Source: JBGPHT01 sp041484525 (GTDB lineage: Bacteria; Acidobacteriota; Terriglobia; Bryobacterales; Bryobacteraceae). From it: 64,000 nucleotides of DNA. The stretch spans positions 3,194-67,193 of the forward strand of contig JBGPHT010000023.1 of NCBI GenBank assembly GCA_041484525.1. Direction: 5' to 3'. The translations under genes were made by a program, and so were the position numbers. The notes beneath the pieces are model-generated. The model was not told the DNA's origin. It searched no databases and worked only from the letters and a program-made list of their open reading frames with translations. Positions 26,860 to 36,545 of this stretch are shown one piece after another; the stretch's first letter is position 1, and each line of letters starts with the position of its first letter.

Positions 26860-27067
26860 TCAAGCTCGCTTATGCGCTCTCGGTATGAAGTAGAGCACCG
26901 CGGCGCCGACGATGCTGGCAAGCGAAACAGCAGGGTGAAGGCATCCTCGCCGAATTGTCCGGACAGGCCGCATCGTGTGGCGCTTTGAGTTCCAACACCA
27001 TGATGATGGCGATGACGCCGTCTGAAAAAGCTGCGAGGCGCTCGGTGGTCCGAGGCCTTTCCTGCAT
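26860..27067 (-). pseudogene. TMEM175-family (DUF1211) channel remnant
   Basis: The minus strand begins with MQERPRTTERLAAFSDGVIA then IIMVLELKAPHD, the conserved first helix of the TMEM175/DUF1211 potassium-channel-like family (FSDGVIAI). After about 40 residues the homology jumps, in a different frame, to VSLASIVGAAVLYFIPRAH, which looks like the family's last helix. About 130 residues between are missing and the frame is shifted. It is a relic with no product. Confidence 0.7.
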
Positions 27068-27138
27068 GACCCATGTTCAACCGAATGGGATGCACCCGCA
27101 ACAGCCGGATCGGAGTCCCTCAGAGCCTTTCCTGTAGA

Positions 27139-28660
27139 ATGATGCTTCTGGAGGCCGGCACGTCGAAGCTCGCCAAGTCCCTCGTGCTTCTCGTTATCGC
27201 CGGCGGCCTGCAAGCCGCCGTCAAACTTCCTTCACTCATCTCCGACCACATGGTGCTGCAGCGCGGGGCGCCGGTGCGCATCTGGGGAATGGCCGATCCC
27301 GGCGAAACGGTCCGCGTCGAGTTCCAAGGCCAGACCGTCTCCACCAAGACTGCGGAGAACGGAAAGTGGACCGCCTGGTTGAAGCCGCTCGCCGCGGCTG
27401 GCCCGCTCGAGATGACCATCGCTGGCAGCAACTCTATCGCTATTAAGGATGTGCTGGTCGGCGAAGTATGGGTCGGCTCCGGCCAGTCCAACATGGAATT
27501 CGTCCTGAACAACGCGGTCAATCACGATGAGGAAATCGCGCGCGCCGACTTTCCGCTCATCCACCTCTTCCACGTTAAGAAAGCGGTGTCGGATCAGCCC
27601 GCCGACGATGTGGTGGGCACATGGCAGGTCTGCAGCCCGGAAACCGTTCGCAGTTTCTCCGCCGGGGAATACTTCTTCGGCCGCGACCTGTTCCACGATC
27701 TGCAAGTCCCGATGGGCCTGATCGAGTCCGGCTGGGGTGGCACGCCGGCGCAGTTCTGGACCAGCAAGCCCGTGCTCGAATCCGACCCGGCCCTGAAGTT
27801 CGTGCTCGACGGATGGGACAAGGTCATGGCCGATTACCCAGCCGCGAAATCGCGCTTCGACCAGCAACTGGCGGCCTGGAACGACGCCGTCACCGCCGCC
27901 AAAGCCGCGGGCAAGACGCCTCCCAACCGGCCTGGTCTGCCCCAAGGTCCCGGGCATCCGAACACACCCGCGGGCCTGTACAACGCCATGATCGCGCCGC
28001 TCACGCCCTACGCCATTCGCGGCGTCATCTGGTATCAGGGTGAATCCAACGCCAGCGAGGCGCACGCCTACCGCTATCGCCGCCTCTTCCGCGCGATGAT
28101 CGAGGACTGGCGCGCGCTGGGGTGAAGACGACATGCCGTTCCTCTTCGTGCAGCTCGCCAACTTCAAGGCAAATCCATACTGGCCCGTGCTTCGCGAATC
28201 GCAGACCGAGACGCTCAGCCTGCGCAATACAGGAATGGCGCTGGCCATCGACATCGGCGAATCGCGCGACATTCATCCGAAGAACAAGCAGGACGTGGGC
28301 CACCGCCTGGCGCTGGCCGCGCGGCACGTGGCCTATCACGAGGCGATTGAATACTCCGGCCCCATGTATCGACAGGCGACGACGGAGAACAATCAGGTGC
28401 GCGTATGGTTTACGCACGCCGACGGTTTACAGCCCAAGGGCGGCGGTGAGATCACCGGTTTCACCGTCGCCGGCGCCGACGGCAACTACGTCCCCGCCGA
28501 AGCCCGCATCGAGGGCGCCACGGTGGTTGTGTCGAGTGCGCAGGTCGCCAACCCCGTAGCCGTCCGCTACGCCTGGGCCGACGATCCGGTTTGCAATCTG
28601 ATCAACCAGGCCGGGCTCCCGGCCAACCCATTCCGCTCCGGCGAGCCGCACTACCAATGA
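27139..28660 (+). pseudogene. Sialate O-acetylesterase (SGNH/SASA family), frameshifted
   Basis: The frame from ATG 27139 gives a signal peptide, a beta domain (SDHMVLQRGAPVRIWGMADP) and the SGNH domain with catalytic Ser in VGSGQSNMEFVL and WYQGESNASEAH. It stops at TGA after RALG (about 28124). The remainder, from MPFLFVQLANF at 28133 with the catalytic Asp/His block DIHPKNKQDVGH and a C-terminal beta domain, is in the next frame. A two-base loss near 28118-28122 (ctggggtgaa where ctgtggggtgaa is expected) explains it. These enzymes remove acetyl groups from sugars. A sequencing error is possible but the neighbour is also broken. Confidence 0.85.
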
Positions 28661-28667
28661 GGCACGC

Positions 28668-29053
28668 TTGACTGATCACGCCCGTGGAACGTTCGAAGTC
28701 AAGCTGACTCCGCAGGCCGGCGATTCACCTGTCGGCCGGATGTCCATCGACAAACAGTTCCATGGCAGTCTCGAAGCCGGCAGCCAGGGCCAGATGCTGA
28801 TGGCCGGGACCGCGGTGAAGGGCTCGGCCGGTTACGTCGCGATGGAGCAGGTCACTGCACGCTCAACGGCCGTAGCGGCACCTTCGTGCTTCAACACAGT
28901 GGCACGATGACGCGCGGCGCGCCGCAATTGACTGTCACGGTGGTGCCGGATTCGGGTACCGGTGAGTTGGCAGGTTTGACTGGCAGCATGGCGATCGACG
29001 TCGCCGGAGGAAAGCATTCCTACGATTTCGAGTTCACGCTGCCGCCCCTATAA
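28668..29053 (+). pseudogene. DUF3224 protein, frameshifted
   Basis: The first frame (TTG start at 28668, no ATG available) carries GRMSIDKQFHGSLEAGSQGQ and GSAGYVAMEQVT. After a one-base loss near 28857 the match continues in another frame with LNGRSGTFVLQHSGTMTRG, VVPDSGTGELAGLTGSMAI and HSYDFEFTLPP, ending at TAA 29053. Together these cover the full DUF3224 family, a small beta-barrel of unknown function. It lies seven bases after the broken esterase. Confidence 0.8.
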
Positions 29054-29062
29054 CTTCTCGCA

Positions 29063-29192
29063 TTTCGGGTGACAGGCTACGAAACCTTCTGCGCCCCGAA
29101 TTTGGGCGCGGAATTTCGTTGCCTGTCACCGAAATGCAGAGCCACGAGCAATCGGCCTTTGAATTTCGAGGTTGCGTAGCCTGTCACCGAAA
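29063..29192. repeat. REP-like palindromic element with an extra half-copy
   Basis: An imperfect palindrome has outer arms TTTCGGGTGACAGGCTACGA (from 29063) and TTTCGTTGCCTGTCACCGAA (from 29114) around an inner GCGCCC/GGGCGC hairpin. A third half-arm GCGTAGCCTGTCACCGAAA ends at 29192, touching the stop codon of the serine hydrolase gene. Related palindromes occur at 57120-57230 and 60650-60739 with GGGGACAGGC in place of GGTGACAGGC. Confidence 0.8.
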
Positions 29193-30764
29193 CTACAGCC
29201 TGTCGAACCACAAGTTCCACAGCCGCGCGCGATGCAGTTCCACGCCGCGAACTTTGCCGCCGGACGCGCGCACGAAGCGTAGGGACCACGGACCGACGAG
29301 GAAGCGATCCGGACCGGCGGCCTCGATCGGAATCCGCCAGCCGCCCTTCGTCGTAATCAGCAGCGCGTCCTTCTCGAAAACGATCCGCCACTCTGTGCTC
29401 GCATCGGCGGACCGGTAGTCGCCGGCGTAGGCTGGCAGATCGGCGCGCTTGGGCTGGGCCGCCGGGAGGCGCGCGTAGACTACGGGCCAATCGTCTTCCC
29501 ATCGCAGCTCGATGCGATCCGTCGAGAGTTTCGTCAGGAGCAGGCGGAAGCCGCCGGCGTCGGATGCGAGTTGCCGGCGGTTCAACGGAAAAAGCTTGTA
29601 AGTGTCGCCGCCCATCTCGATGGAGAGGCCGTCCACGGCGCTCCAGGCGCGCAGCAGCCAACCCTGTTTGGACTCCCATTGGCCGTCGAGGTGGGGAAAG
29701 CCGGTGGTGGTGTAGTCGATGCCGGGGCGCGGCGGGCGCTTTAGTTTGTCGGCGAGATAGACGGCGGCCACGCGCCGGCTGAGCGACGATGCTTCGGCGT
29801 CGCCGCGATTGCAGAGGCACACCACGGTGAGGCGCTCGGAGGGGAACTGGGCGAAGTCGGAGCGGTAGCCGGGAAGCGAGCCATCGTGGCTGACGACGCG
29901 CAGCCCGCGGTAGCGGCCCACGTTCAGGCCGGCGGCGTAATAGATCGGTTGGCCATTGCGCAGGCGGCCGCGCGTCTCCATGAATTCCGCGAAACGGCGG
30001 TCGGCGTAGAAATGCTGATCCCAGAGAAGCAGGTCTTCGACGGTGGTGTAGAGTCCGCCATCGCCGATCGAGAGAGGCGGAGGCGGGGCTTGCCGGAAGC
30101 GGACGCCATTCGCCGTATAGCCGACGGCGCCGCTGGGACGGAAACCGGAGTGCGTCATGCCGAGCGGACGCAGGATACGCTCGACGGCGAATTCAGCGAG
30201 CGGCCGGCTGGTGGTGCGCTCGACGATGAGGGCGAGAAGAATGTAATCGGCATTGGTGTACTCGTAGTCCGTACCGGCCGCGAAGTTGAGCGCCGATTGA
30301 GCGGCGAGGATCTTGAGGTTCTGGCCGAGATCGAGCGGCTGATTCAAGCGGCCGGAGATTTCGAGGATAGGATGAATGTCGCGCAGGCCGCTGGTGTGGT
30401 GGAGAAGGTCGGCCACGGTCATGGCAGCGGCGTAGTCGGGGAGTTCCGGGACGAAGCGGCGGACGGAGTCCGAGAGCCGCAGCCGGCGCTCGTCGATGAG
30501 GAGGTATATGGCGGCGGCGGTGAACTGCTTCGTCATGGAGGCGACGTTGAAGGGCGTGGCGATGGTGATGGGAGTGCGGCCTTCGAGGTCGGCCAGGCCG
30601 AAGGCGGTGGTGTAGACGAAGCGGCCGTCCTCGATGACGCCGAGGGCGCAGCCGGGCGCAGTGGGCGAGCGCAGGGGAGCGAGGATTCGGTCGGCGGCCT
30701 CACTGCGGGCGTCGCCGGTGAGTAAGCGGGCGGCTACCAGGAAGATCGCCAGCATCCGGGCCAT
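29193..30764 (-). CDS. Serine hydrolase, class C beta-lactamase/PBP-like
   Basis: A 523-residue exported protein (signal peptide about 1-24). The catalytic motifs of the beta-lactamase/DD-peptidase class C group are all present: SMTK (SxxK, near residue 77), YTNADY (YxN) and HDGSLPGY (HxG, replacing KTG). After about residue 360 comes a beta-rich C-terminal extension seen in stand-alone esterase or peptidase members. Function could be cell-wall peptidase, esterase or amidase; antibiotic resistance is not implied. It ends next to the REP-like element. Confidence 0.88.
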   Translation of the reverse strand: MARMLAIFLVAARLLTGDARSEAADRILAPLRSPTAPGCALGVIEDGRFVYTTAFGLADLEGRTPITIATPFNVASMTKQFTAAAIYLLIDERRLRLSDSVRRFVPELPDYAAAMTVADLLHHTSGLRDIHPILEISGRLNQPLDLGQNLKILAAQSALNFAAGTDYEYTNADYILLALIVERTTSRPLAEFAVERILRPLGMTHSGFRPSGAVGYTANGVRFRQAPPPPLSIGDGGLYTTVEDLLLWDQHFYADRRFAEFMETRGRLRNGQPIYYAAGLNVGRYRGLRVVSHDGSLPGYRSDFAQFPSERLTVVCLCNRGDAEASSLSRRVAAVYLADKLKRPPRPGIDYTTTGFPHLDGQWESKQGWLLRAWSAVDGLSIEMGGDTYKLFPLNRRQLASDAGGFRLLLTKLSTDRIELRWEDDWPVVYARLPAAQPKRADLPAYAGDYRSADASTEWRIVFEKDALLITTKGGWRIPIEAAGPDRFLVGPWSLRFVRASGGKVRGVELHRARLWNLWFDRL

Positions 30765-30782
30765 GTGAAATTATTCTAGCGG

Positions 30783-32246
30783 CTACTTGGCCAACACCGA
30801 ACTGCGCGTGGCGAAGTTCAGGATCCACGTCGGGAATATTCCGAGGAAGAGAGTTCCGAGAGCGGGCAGGACCAGCGCCGCGCGCAGTCCGAGAGAGAGC
30901 GGCTCGACGCCGGCCGTCGCTTCGCCCGGCTCGTGCATGTACATCATCACCAGAATTCGCAGGTAGTAATAAGCGGCCACAGCGCTGTTAAGCAGTCCGA
31001 GGACAGTCAGCCAGACGAGGTGCGATTCGAGAGCGGCGCGGAAAATGTAGAACTTGCCGAAGAAGCCACCGGTGAGCGGCACGCCGATCAGGGAAAGCAT
31101 AAATATGGTGAGCATTGCCGCGGTCATGGGCTGTTTCTGCGCCAGGCCGGCGAAGTCGTCGATGCTTTGGTAGCGCTCGCCGCGGCCGGAGAGGTGGCTC
31201 ACCACGGCGAAGGCTCCCATGTTCATGAATGCATACGCAGCCAGGTAAAACATCGCCGCGGCTGTGCCGCCATCGGAGCGCGCGGTCAGCGCCACCATCA
31301 CATAGCCGGCGTGCGCGATCGAACTGTAGGCCAGCATGCGCTTGACGTTGGTCTGCTGCAGTGCGGCGAAGTTTCCGATGGTCATCGAGAGCAACGCCGA
31401 GATCCAGACCAGCGGCTCCCAGCCGGCGCCGATCGGCTCGAAGGCTGTCATGAAGATACGCAGGAAGATGGCGAAGGCTGCGGCCTTGGGACCGGCGGAG
31501 AGGAACGCAGTGACGGGAGTGGGCGCGCCTTGATAGACGTCGGGCGCCCAGATCTGGAAAGGTGCTGCCGACACTTTGAATCCCAGTCCGACGAACATGA
31601 GGGCAGCAGCGAGACCGACGAAGACCGGGCTGGGCGCGTTCTGGCCGGTGATGGCGGCGCGGACTTCGGTGAGCGTGATGGTGCCGGTGGAGCCGTAGAT
31701 CAGGGCCACGCCGTAGAGGAAAAACGCCGTGGCGAAGGAGCCGAGCAGGAAATATTTGAGGGCGGCTTCGTTGGCACGCTTGTCGTCGCGCAGGTAGCCG
31801 GCCAGCACGTAGCTGGCGATCGATGAAATCTCCAGGCCGATGAAAATCACGATCAGCTCGTTGGCGGCCGACATCAGGCACTGGCCGGCGATGGAGAAAA
31901 GCAGCAGCGCGTGGTATTCGCTGGTCTCGGCGTCCTGCCGCGCAAGAAAGCGGTACGACGGCAGAATCGTGAGGATACCGACCACGATCACGAGCACGCG
32001 AAAGAAAGTCGCGAAACCATCCACGATCAGCATGTCGCCGAATGCGGGACCGGCCTGCGTGCAGGCGTAGATTGCACCGCCGAGCGCGGCCAGCAGGGCG
32101 GCGAGACTGAGATGGCCGAACGCGTTTGAAGAGCGGCGGTGCAGCACGGGATCGAGCACCATGAGCAGCGTGCCCATCACGGTGAGGATGATTTCCGGAA
32201 GGATGCGGATGAGGTCGGTGGGATGGAAGATGAGGTTAACGGGCAC
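30783..32246 (-). CDS. nuoN: NADH:quinone oxidoreductase subunit N
   Basis: A 487-residue antiporter-like membrane subunit with about 14 helices. The proton-channel Lys residues sit in LKYFLLGSFATAFFLYGVAL and FKVSAAPFQIWAPDVYQGAP, and SSIAHAGYVMVAL is typical of NuoN. It is the distal gene of the nuo operon and its start overlaps the end of nuoM by 11 bases. Length is normal. Confidence 0.95.
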   Translation of the reverse strand: MPVNLIFHPTDLIRILPEIILTVMGTLLMVLDPVLHRRSSNAFGHLSLAALLAALGGAIYACTQAGPAFGDMLIVDGFATFFRVLVIVVGILTILPSYRFLARQDAETSEYHALLLFSIAGQCLMSAANELIVIFIGLEISSIASYVLAGYLRDDKRANEAALKYFLLGSFATAFFLYGVALIYGSTGTITLTEVRAAITGQNAPSPVFVGLAAALMFVGLGFKVSAAPFQIWAPDVYQGAPTPVTAFLSAGPKAAAFAIFLRIFMTAFEPIGAGWEPLVWISALLSMTIGNFAALQQTNVKRMLAYSSIAHAGYVMVALTARSDGGTAAAMFYLAAYAFMNMGAFAVVSHLSGRGERYQSIDDFAGLAQKQPMTAAMLTIFMLSLIGVPLTGGFFGKFYIFRAALESHLVWLTVLGLLNSAVAAYYYLRILVMMYMHEPGEATAGVEPLSLGLRAALVLPALGTLFLGIFPTWILNFATRSSVLAK

Positions 32247-33765
32247 GGGAAACCTCCGCGCCGCGCTTCAGTTCCACTCGAAATGGCACGTTGACTTGCG
32301 TCTGCTCCAGGATGCGGGCGGTGTTCCGGCTGACGGGCGGCAGGAACGATTGCGAGTAGACGCCCATCCAGACCATCATCACGATCAGCGGGACGACGGC
32401 GGCCCACTCGCGCAGATTCAGGTCGAAGACATGGTGGCGGACCTCTTCGCTAGCCTCGCCGTAGAACACGCGCTGATACAACCAGAGCATGTAGCAGGCG
32501 GAGAGGATGACGCCGAGAGAGGCGTACACGGTCCACGTGTAATTGGCTAGAGCTGTTCCTTGCAGCACTAGGAATTCGCCGACGAAATTGTTCAGCAACG
32601 GCAGGCCGATGCTGGCGAGCGTGGTGATGAGAAACGTAGTCGCGAGCCAGGGCGCAGTGGTGGCCACGCCGCCGTAATCCGCGATCTCGAGCGAATGGCG
32701 GCGCTCGTAGAGCAGACCGACGATGGCGAACAGCGCGCCCGTCGAGATGCCGTGGTTGAGCATCTGGTAGACGGCGCCATCCAGGCCCATCTGTGTGAAG
32801 CTGAAAATGCCGAGCACGACGAAGCCCAGGTGGCTCACCGAAGAATACGCCACCAGCTTTTTCATATTGGGCTGCACCATGGCGACCAGCGCGCCGTAGA
32901 TAATTCCGATGATGGCCAGGACCGCGATCCACGGGGCGCAGGTGCGCGCGGCGCTGGGGAACAGCGGCAGGCAGAAGTGCAGGATTCCGTACGTGCCCAT
33001 TTTCAGCATGACGGAGGCCAGCATGACGGAGCCCGCCGACGGGGCTTCCACGTGCGCGTCAGGCAGCCAGGTGTGCAGCGGGAAGAGCGGCACCTTGATG
33101 GCGAAGGCGAGGAAGAAGGCCAGGAAGAGAAGCAACTGCTCGCCGCGGTCGAAGCTCAGCCGCCCGCTCGACAGCATGTCGAGGATGGCCGGATAGTTGA
33201 AGGTCTGGGCGCGAACGTAGAGGTAGATGATGGCCGCGAGCATCAGCACCGAGCCGGCCATGGTGTACAGGAAGAATTTCACCGCGGCGTAGATGCGGCG
33301 TTCGTGGCCCCAGATGCCGATCAGAAAGTACATGGGGACGAGCGAGACTTCCCAGAAAACGTAGAACAGGAAAAGATCCTGCGCCAGGAAGACGCCGATG
33401 AGGCCGAACTCGAGCAGGATCAGGAACGCGTAGAATTCTTTCACGCGGTTCTGGATGGAGCGCCACGAGATGAGCACGCAGATCGGCGTTAGCAAGGTCG
33501 AGAGCAGAATCAGCCAGAGGCTGACACCGTTGGCCGAGATCGTGAAGTGGATCTCGGGCGCGGCGATCCACGGCCAGTCGATGGTGAATTGCTCGCCTGC
33601 GGAATTGCGGTCGAACCAGTAGAGCAGGCCGAGCGAGGCGACGAAGGTCGCGAGCGACAAGGCCAGTGCCCACACGCGGCTGCCTTGCGGCGACGAGCGC
33701 GGCACTAGCAGCGCGATCAGGAATCCTGCGAGCGGAAGGAACAGGACGACAACCAGCAAGTTCAT
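32236..33765 (-). CDS. nuoM: NADH:quinone oxidoreductase subunit M
   Basis: A 509-residue membrane subunit of the proton-pumping arm. It shows FYVFWEVSLVPMYFLIGIWG, KVPLFPLHTWLPDAHVEAPS and YSSVSHLGFVVLGIFSF, the hallmark NuoM blocks with the channel Glu and Lys residues. ATG at 33765 overlaps the stop of nuoL by four bases; the open frame upstream of it is a shadow of nuoL. Confidence 0.96.
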   Translation of the reverse strand: MNLLVVVLFLPLAGFLIALLVPRSSPQGSRVWALALSLATFVASLGLLYWFDRNSAGEQFTIDWPWIAAPEIHFTISANGVSLWLILLSTLLTPICVLISWRSIQNRVKEFYAFLILLEFGLIGVFLAQDLFLFYVFWEVSLVPMYFLIGIWGHERRIYAAVKFFLYTMAGSVLMLAAIIYLYVRAQTFNYPAILDMLSSGRLSFDRGEQLLLFLAFFLAFAIKVPLFPLHTWLPDAHVEAPSAGSVMLASVMLKMGTYGILHFCLPLFPSAARTCAPWIAVLAIIGIIYGALVAMVQPNMKKLVAYSSVSHLGFVVLGIFSFTQMGLDGAVYQMLNHGISTGALFAIVGLLYERRHSLEIADYGGVATTAPWLATTFLITTLASIGLPLLNNFVGEFLVLQGTALANYTWTVYASLGVILSACYMLWLYQRVFYGEASEEVRHHVFDLNLREWAAVVPLIVMMVWMGVYSQSFLPPVSRNTARILEQTQVNVPFRVELKRGAEVSRAR

Positions 33766-35603
33766 CGCACTCCTCCCGTGACCGCGACCATGGCCACGAT
33801 CACCAGCACCGAGCCGAACAGAATCCAGCCGGCGTAGCTGCGGATATTGCCGGATTGCAGTAACCGAAGAACGCTGCCGACGTTGCGGGCGCGCGCGCCG
33901 ATGCCGTTCACGGCGCCATCGATCAGGCCCGCGTCGACGCCCTTCCACAGCACGGCGCGCGAGCCGTTGACTACGGGTTTGACGATGGTCGCGTCGTAGA
34001 TCTCATCCACGAAGTATTTGTTATAGACGACGGTGTACAGCCATCTAACGCTGGAGGCCAGCGAGTCGGCCATGCCGGGCTTGGCGACATACATGACGTA
34101 CGCGATGAGAATACCGAGCAGGCCCGCGGCCGTCGAAATCACCATGAGGGTCATATCTTCCGGCACTTCCATCGCGGGGAAGATCGTGCCGAGGAATTCC
34201 GGAACCTTGAACAGGAATCCGCCGGCGACTGAGAGCAGCGCCAGAATGACGAGCGGGATCAGCATCACGGGCGGCGATTCGTGCGGATGCTCGTGGCCGC
34301 GGTATTCGCCGAAAAACGTCATGAACATCGCGCGGAAAACGTAGAACGCGGTCAGGCCGGCGGTGATGGTGCCGAGCCAGTAGATCCAGGGTGCGTGATG
34401 GTACGCGGCGAGGAGGATGGCGTCTTTGCTGAAGAAGCCGGCGAACGGCGGCACGCCCGAGATGGCGACGGCGGCGCACATCATGGTCAGAAACGTCCAC
34501 TTGATGTACTTGCGCAGGCCGCCCATGTTTCGCATGTCCTGCTCGCCCGAGAGGGCGTGAATCACGGACCCGGAACCCAGGAAGAGCAGTGCCTTGAAGA
34601 ACGCGTGGGTCATCAGGTGGTAGATGCCGGCGGAAAACGCGCCGACGCCGACGCCGACAAACATGTAGCCCAACTGCGAAACCGTGGAGTAGGCGAAGAC
34701 TTTCTTGATATCGTTCTGCGCCAGTCCGATGGTGGCCGCGAAGAAGGCGGTCGCGATCCCGATATACGCAATGATGTCCATCGCCGCCGGGGCGTGCGTG
34801 TAAATGACCCACGAGCGCGCCGTCATGTAGACGCCGGCCGTGACCATGGTGGCGGCGTGGATCAGCGCGGATACGGGCGTGGGGCCCGCCATCGCGTCCG
34901 GCAACCACACGTAGAGCGGAAGCTGCGCCGACTTACCGCAGGCGCCGACCATCAGCAGGATGCCGATCCAGAACAGCACGTTCTCCGGCGCGCCCGCGGC
35001 CTGCTGGAACACCGTGCCGAAATCGAGCGAGCCGAATTGCTTCACCATCATGAAAATCGCGAGCGAGAATCCGAAGTCGCCGATCCGGTTCACGATGAAC
35101 GCCTTGTTGCCGGCGTTGGTGGCGAATTTCTTATCGAAGTAGAACCCGATCAGCAGGTAGCTGCAGAGGCCCACGCCCTCCCACCCGACGAACAGCACCA
35201 GGTAGTTCGCGGCCAGCACCAGCACCAGCATGAAAAACATGAAGAGGTTGAGGTAGGCGAAGAATCGGTAGTAGCCTCCCTCGTGCGCCATGTAGCCGAC
35301 GGAATAAATGTGGATGAGCGAACCGATGCCGGTGACCACCAGCAGCATGATGACGGTGAGCCGGTCGATGGCGAAATCGCAATTCACGCTGAAGGCGCCG
35401 CTCTGGATCCACGTGAAGTAGTGCTCGGTGTGGGCGGTGTTGAGGTCGCCCAGGCCGAAAATGGTTTTGAGCACCCAGGCGAAAGAGAGCACGACAGAGC
35501 CGACGGCGACGGCGTCGATCGCCGTCTTGGAGAAGCGGCGGCCAAAGAGGCCGTTGATGAGGAAGCCTGCGAGCGGGAGTATCGGTATGAGCCAGAGTTG
35601 CAT
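33762..35603 (-). CDS. nuoL: NADH:quinone oxidoreductase subunit L
   Basis: A 613-residue subunit that ends the pumping arm and carries the long lateral helix. Motifs include FVGWEGVGLCSYLLIGFYF, LPLYVWLPDAMAGPTPVSAL and YSTVSQLGYMFVGVGVGAFS. The length is in the usual range. A 30-bp-arm palindrome lies just upstream (35631-35722), between it and nuoK. Confidence 0.96.
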   Translation of the reverse strand: MQLWLIPILPLAGFLINGLFGRRFSKTAIDAVAVGSVVLSFAWVLKTIFGLGDLNTAHTEHYFTWIQSGAFSVNCDFAIDRLTVIMLLVVTGIGSLIHIYSVGYMAHEGGYYRFFAYLNLFMFFMLVLVLAANYLVLFVGWEGVGLCSYLLIGFYFDKKFATNAGNKAFIVNRIGDFGFSLAIFMMVKQFGSLDFGTVFQQAAGAPENVLFWIGILLMVGACGKSAQLPLYVWLPDAMAGPTPVSALIHAATMVTAGVYMTARSWVIYTHAPAAMDIIAYIGIATAFFAATIGLAQNDIKKVFAYSTVSQLGYMFVGVGVGAFSAGIYHLMTHAFFKALLFLGSGSVIHALSGEQDMRNMGGLRKYIKWTFLTMMCAAVAISGVPPFAGFFSKDAILLAAYHHAPWIYWLGTITAGLTAFYVFRAMFMTFFGEYRGHEHPHESPPVMLIPLVILALLSVAGGFLFKVPEFLGTIFPAMEVPEDMTLMVISTAAGLLGILIAYVMYVAKPGMADSLASSVRWLYTVVYNKYFVDEIYDATIVKPVVNGSRAVLWKGVDAGLIDGAVNGIGARARNVGSVLRLLQSGNIRSYAGWILFGSVLVIVAMVAVTGGVR

Positions 35604-35630
35604 TAGCGTGCGTTTGGTTGAAGGGCTTTA

Positions 35631-35722
35631 TTCACTGCCGAGACGCCGAGATCGCCGAGAGCACAAAGATCGTCGGCACCCTTTCCCAGTTTTCTCGGCG
35701 ATCTCGGCGTCTCGGCGGTGAA
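35631..35722. repeat. Large palindromic repeat between nuoK and nuoL
   Basis: The arms TTCACTGCCGAGACGCCGAG... (35631-35660) and its near-perfect reverse complement (35693-35722) enclose 32 bp. Within each arm the 8-9-bp unit CGCCGAGA repeats three times. A second copy lies at 41112-41202. In the nuo transcript it would form a very stable stem-loop. Confidence 0.9.
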
Positions 35723-35733
35723 CATTCTTTTTC

Positions 35734-36042
35734 TCAGTTCTTCATCGAGTTCACATCATCGATATTCAGCGTCGAACGATTCTTATAAACGGTCAGGATA
35801 ATTGCGAGACCCACTGCCGCCTCCGCCGCAGCTACCACCATCACGAAGAAAGTGAAGAGGTGGCCGTTCACCTGTTTGAGTTGATAGGAAAATGTGACGA
35901 AGCTCAGGTTGACGGCGTTCAGCATCAGCTCGATCGACATGAAGACCGTGATGATGTTGCGGCGGAAAAGAAAGCCGGCTACGCCGAGCGAGAACAGTAC
36001 GGCGCTCAGAATCAGGAACCAGGAAATCGGAACGGCGTTCAT
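35734..36042 (-). CDS. nuoK: NADH:quinone oxidoreductase subunit K
   Basis: A 102-residue, three-helix membrane subunit. The conserved Glu residues lie in FMSIELMLNAVNLSFV and FFVMVVAAAEAAVGLAIIL. It starts two bases after the end of nuoJ. Length is typical. Confidence 0.96.
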   Translation of the reverse strand: MNAVPISWFLILSAVLFSLGVAGFLFRRNIITVFMSIELMLNAVNLSFVTFSYQLKQVNGHLFTFFVMVVAAAEAAVGLAIILTVYKNRSTLNIDDVNSMKN

Positions 36043-36043
36043 C

Positions 36044-36544
36044 TTAGTCCAGCTCCTTTCGCGCCAGGACGATCGCGCCCAGGATGGCGATCAGAATCAG
36101 AATCGAAGTCGCTTCGAAGGGCAGCAGGTAGGTGGTGAAGAGCGCGCGGCCGATATCGCGGGCGGTTCCGCCGGTGAAGCCGCCGAAGTGAACGGTCACG
36201 TCCTGGCGGAAAAGCCGCTGCACGTAGTAGGCGAGCAGCCCGAGGAAAGCCATCAGCAGCGGTACGCCCAGCAAGCTCACCATGAAAGATCGCCCGCGGC
36301 GGGATTCGGCGCCGGCGTTGAGCAGCATGATGACGAAGACGAACAGCACCATGACTGCGCCGGCGTAGACAATGACCTGTGCGGCGGCGATGAACTCGGC
36401 GCCCAGCAGCAGGTAGAGAATGGCCAGCGAGCCCATGACGCCGACGAGTGAGACGGCGCTCGAAATCGGGTGCGACTGCACCACCACATTGATGGCGCAG
36501 AGCACCGCGATCGTGGCGAAAACGAGGAAGAGAATGACGTCCAT
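36044..36544 (-). CDS. nuoJ: NADH:quinone oxidoreductase subunit J
   Basis: A 166-residue membrane subunit with five helices and the block VIVYAGAVMVLFVFVIMLLN typical of NuoJ. ATG at 36544 gives the canonical MDVILFLVFA start and lies one base after nuoH. In most operons nuoI lies between nuoH and nuoJ; here there is no room for it. Confidence 0.95.
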   Translation of the reverse strand: MDVILFLVFATIAVLCAINVVVQSHPISSAVSLVGVMGSLAILYLLLGAEFIAAAQVIVYAGAVMVLFVFVIMLLNAGAESRRGRSFMVSLLGVPLLMAFLGLLAYYVQRLFRQDVTVHFGGFTGGTARDIGRALFTTYLLPFEATSILILIAILGAIVLARKELD

Positions 36545-36545
36545 G

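Noticed and set aside
29193..30764. Beta-lactamase resistance gene
   Set aside because: It has the class C fold motifs but HxG in place of KTG and a C-terminal extension typical of esterase or peptidase relatives.
34281..35606. A 441-residue open frame on the plus strand opposite nuoL
   Set aside because: Low-complexity His/Asp/Glu-rich antisense of a certain gene.
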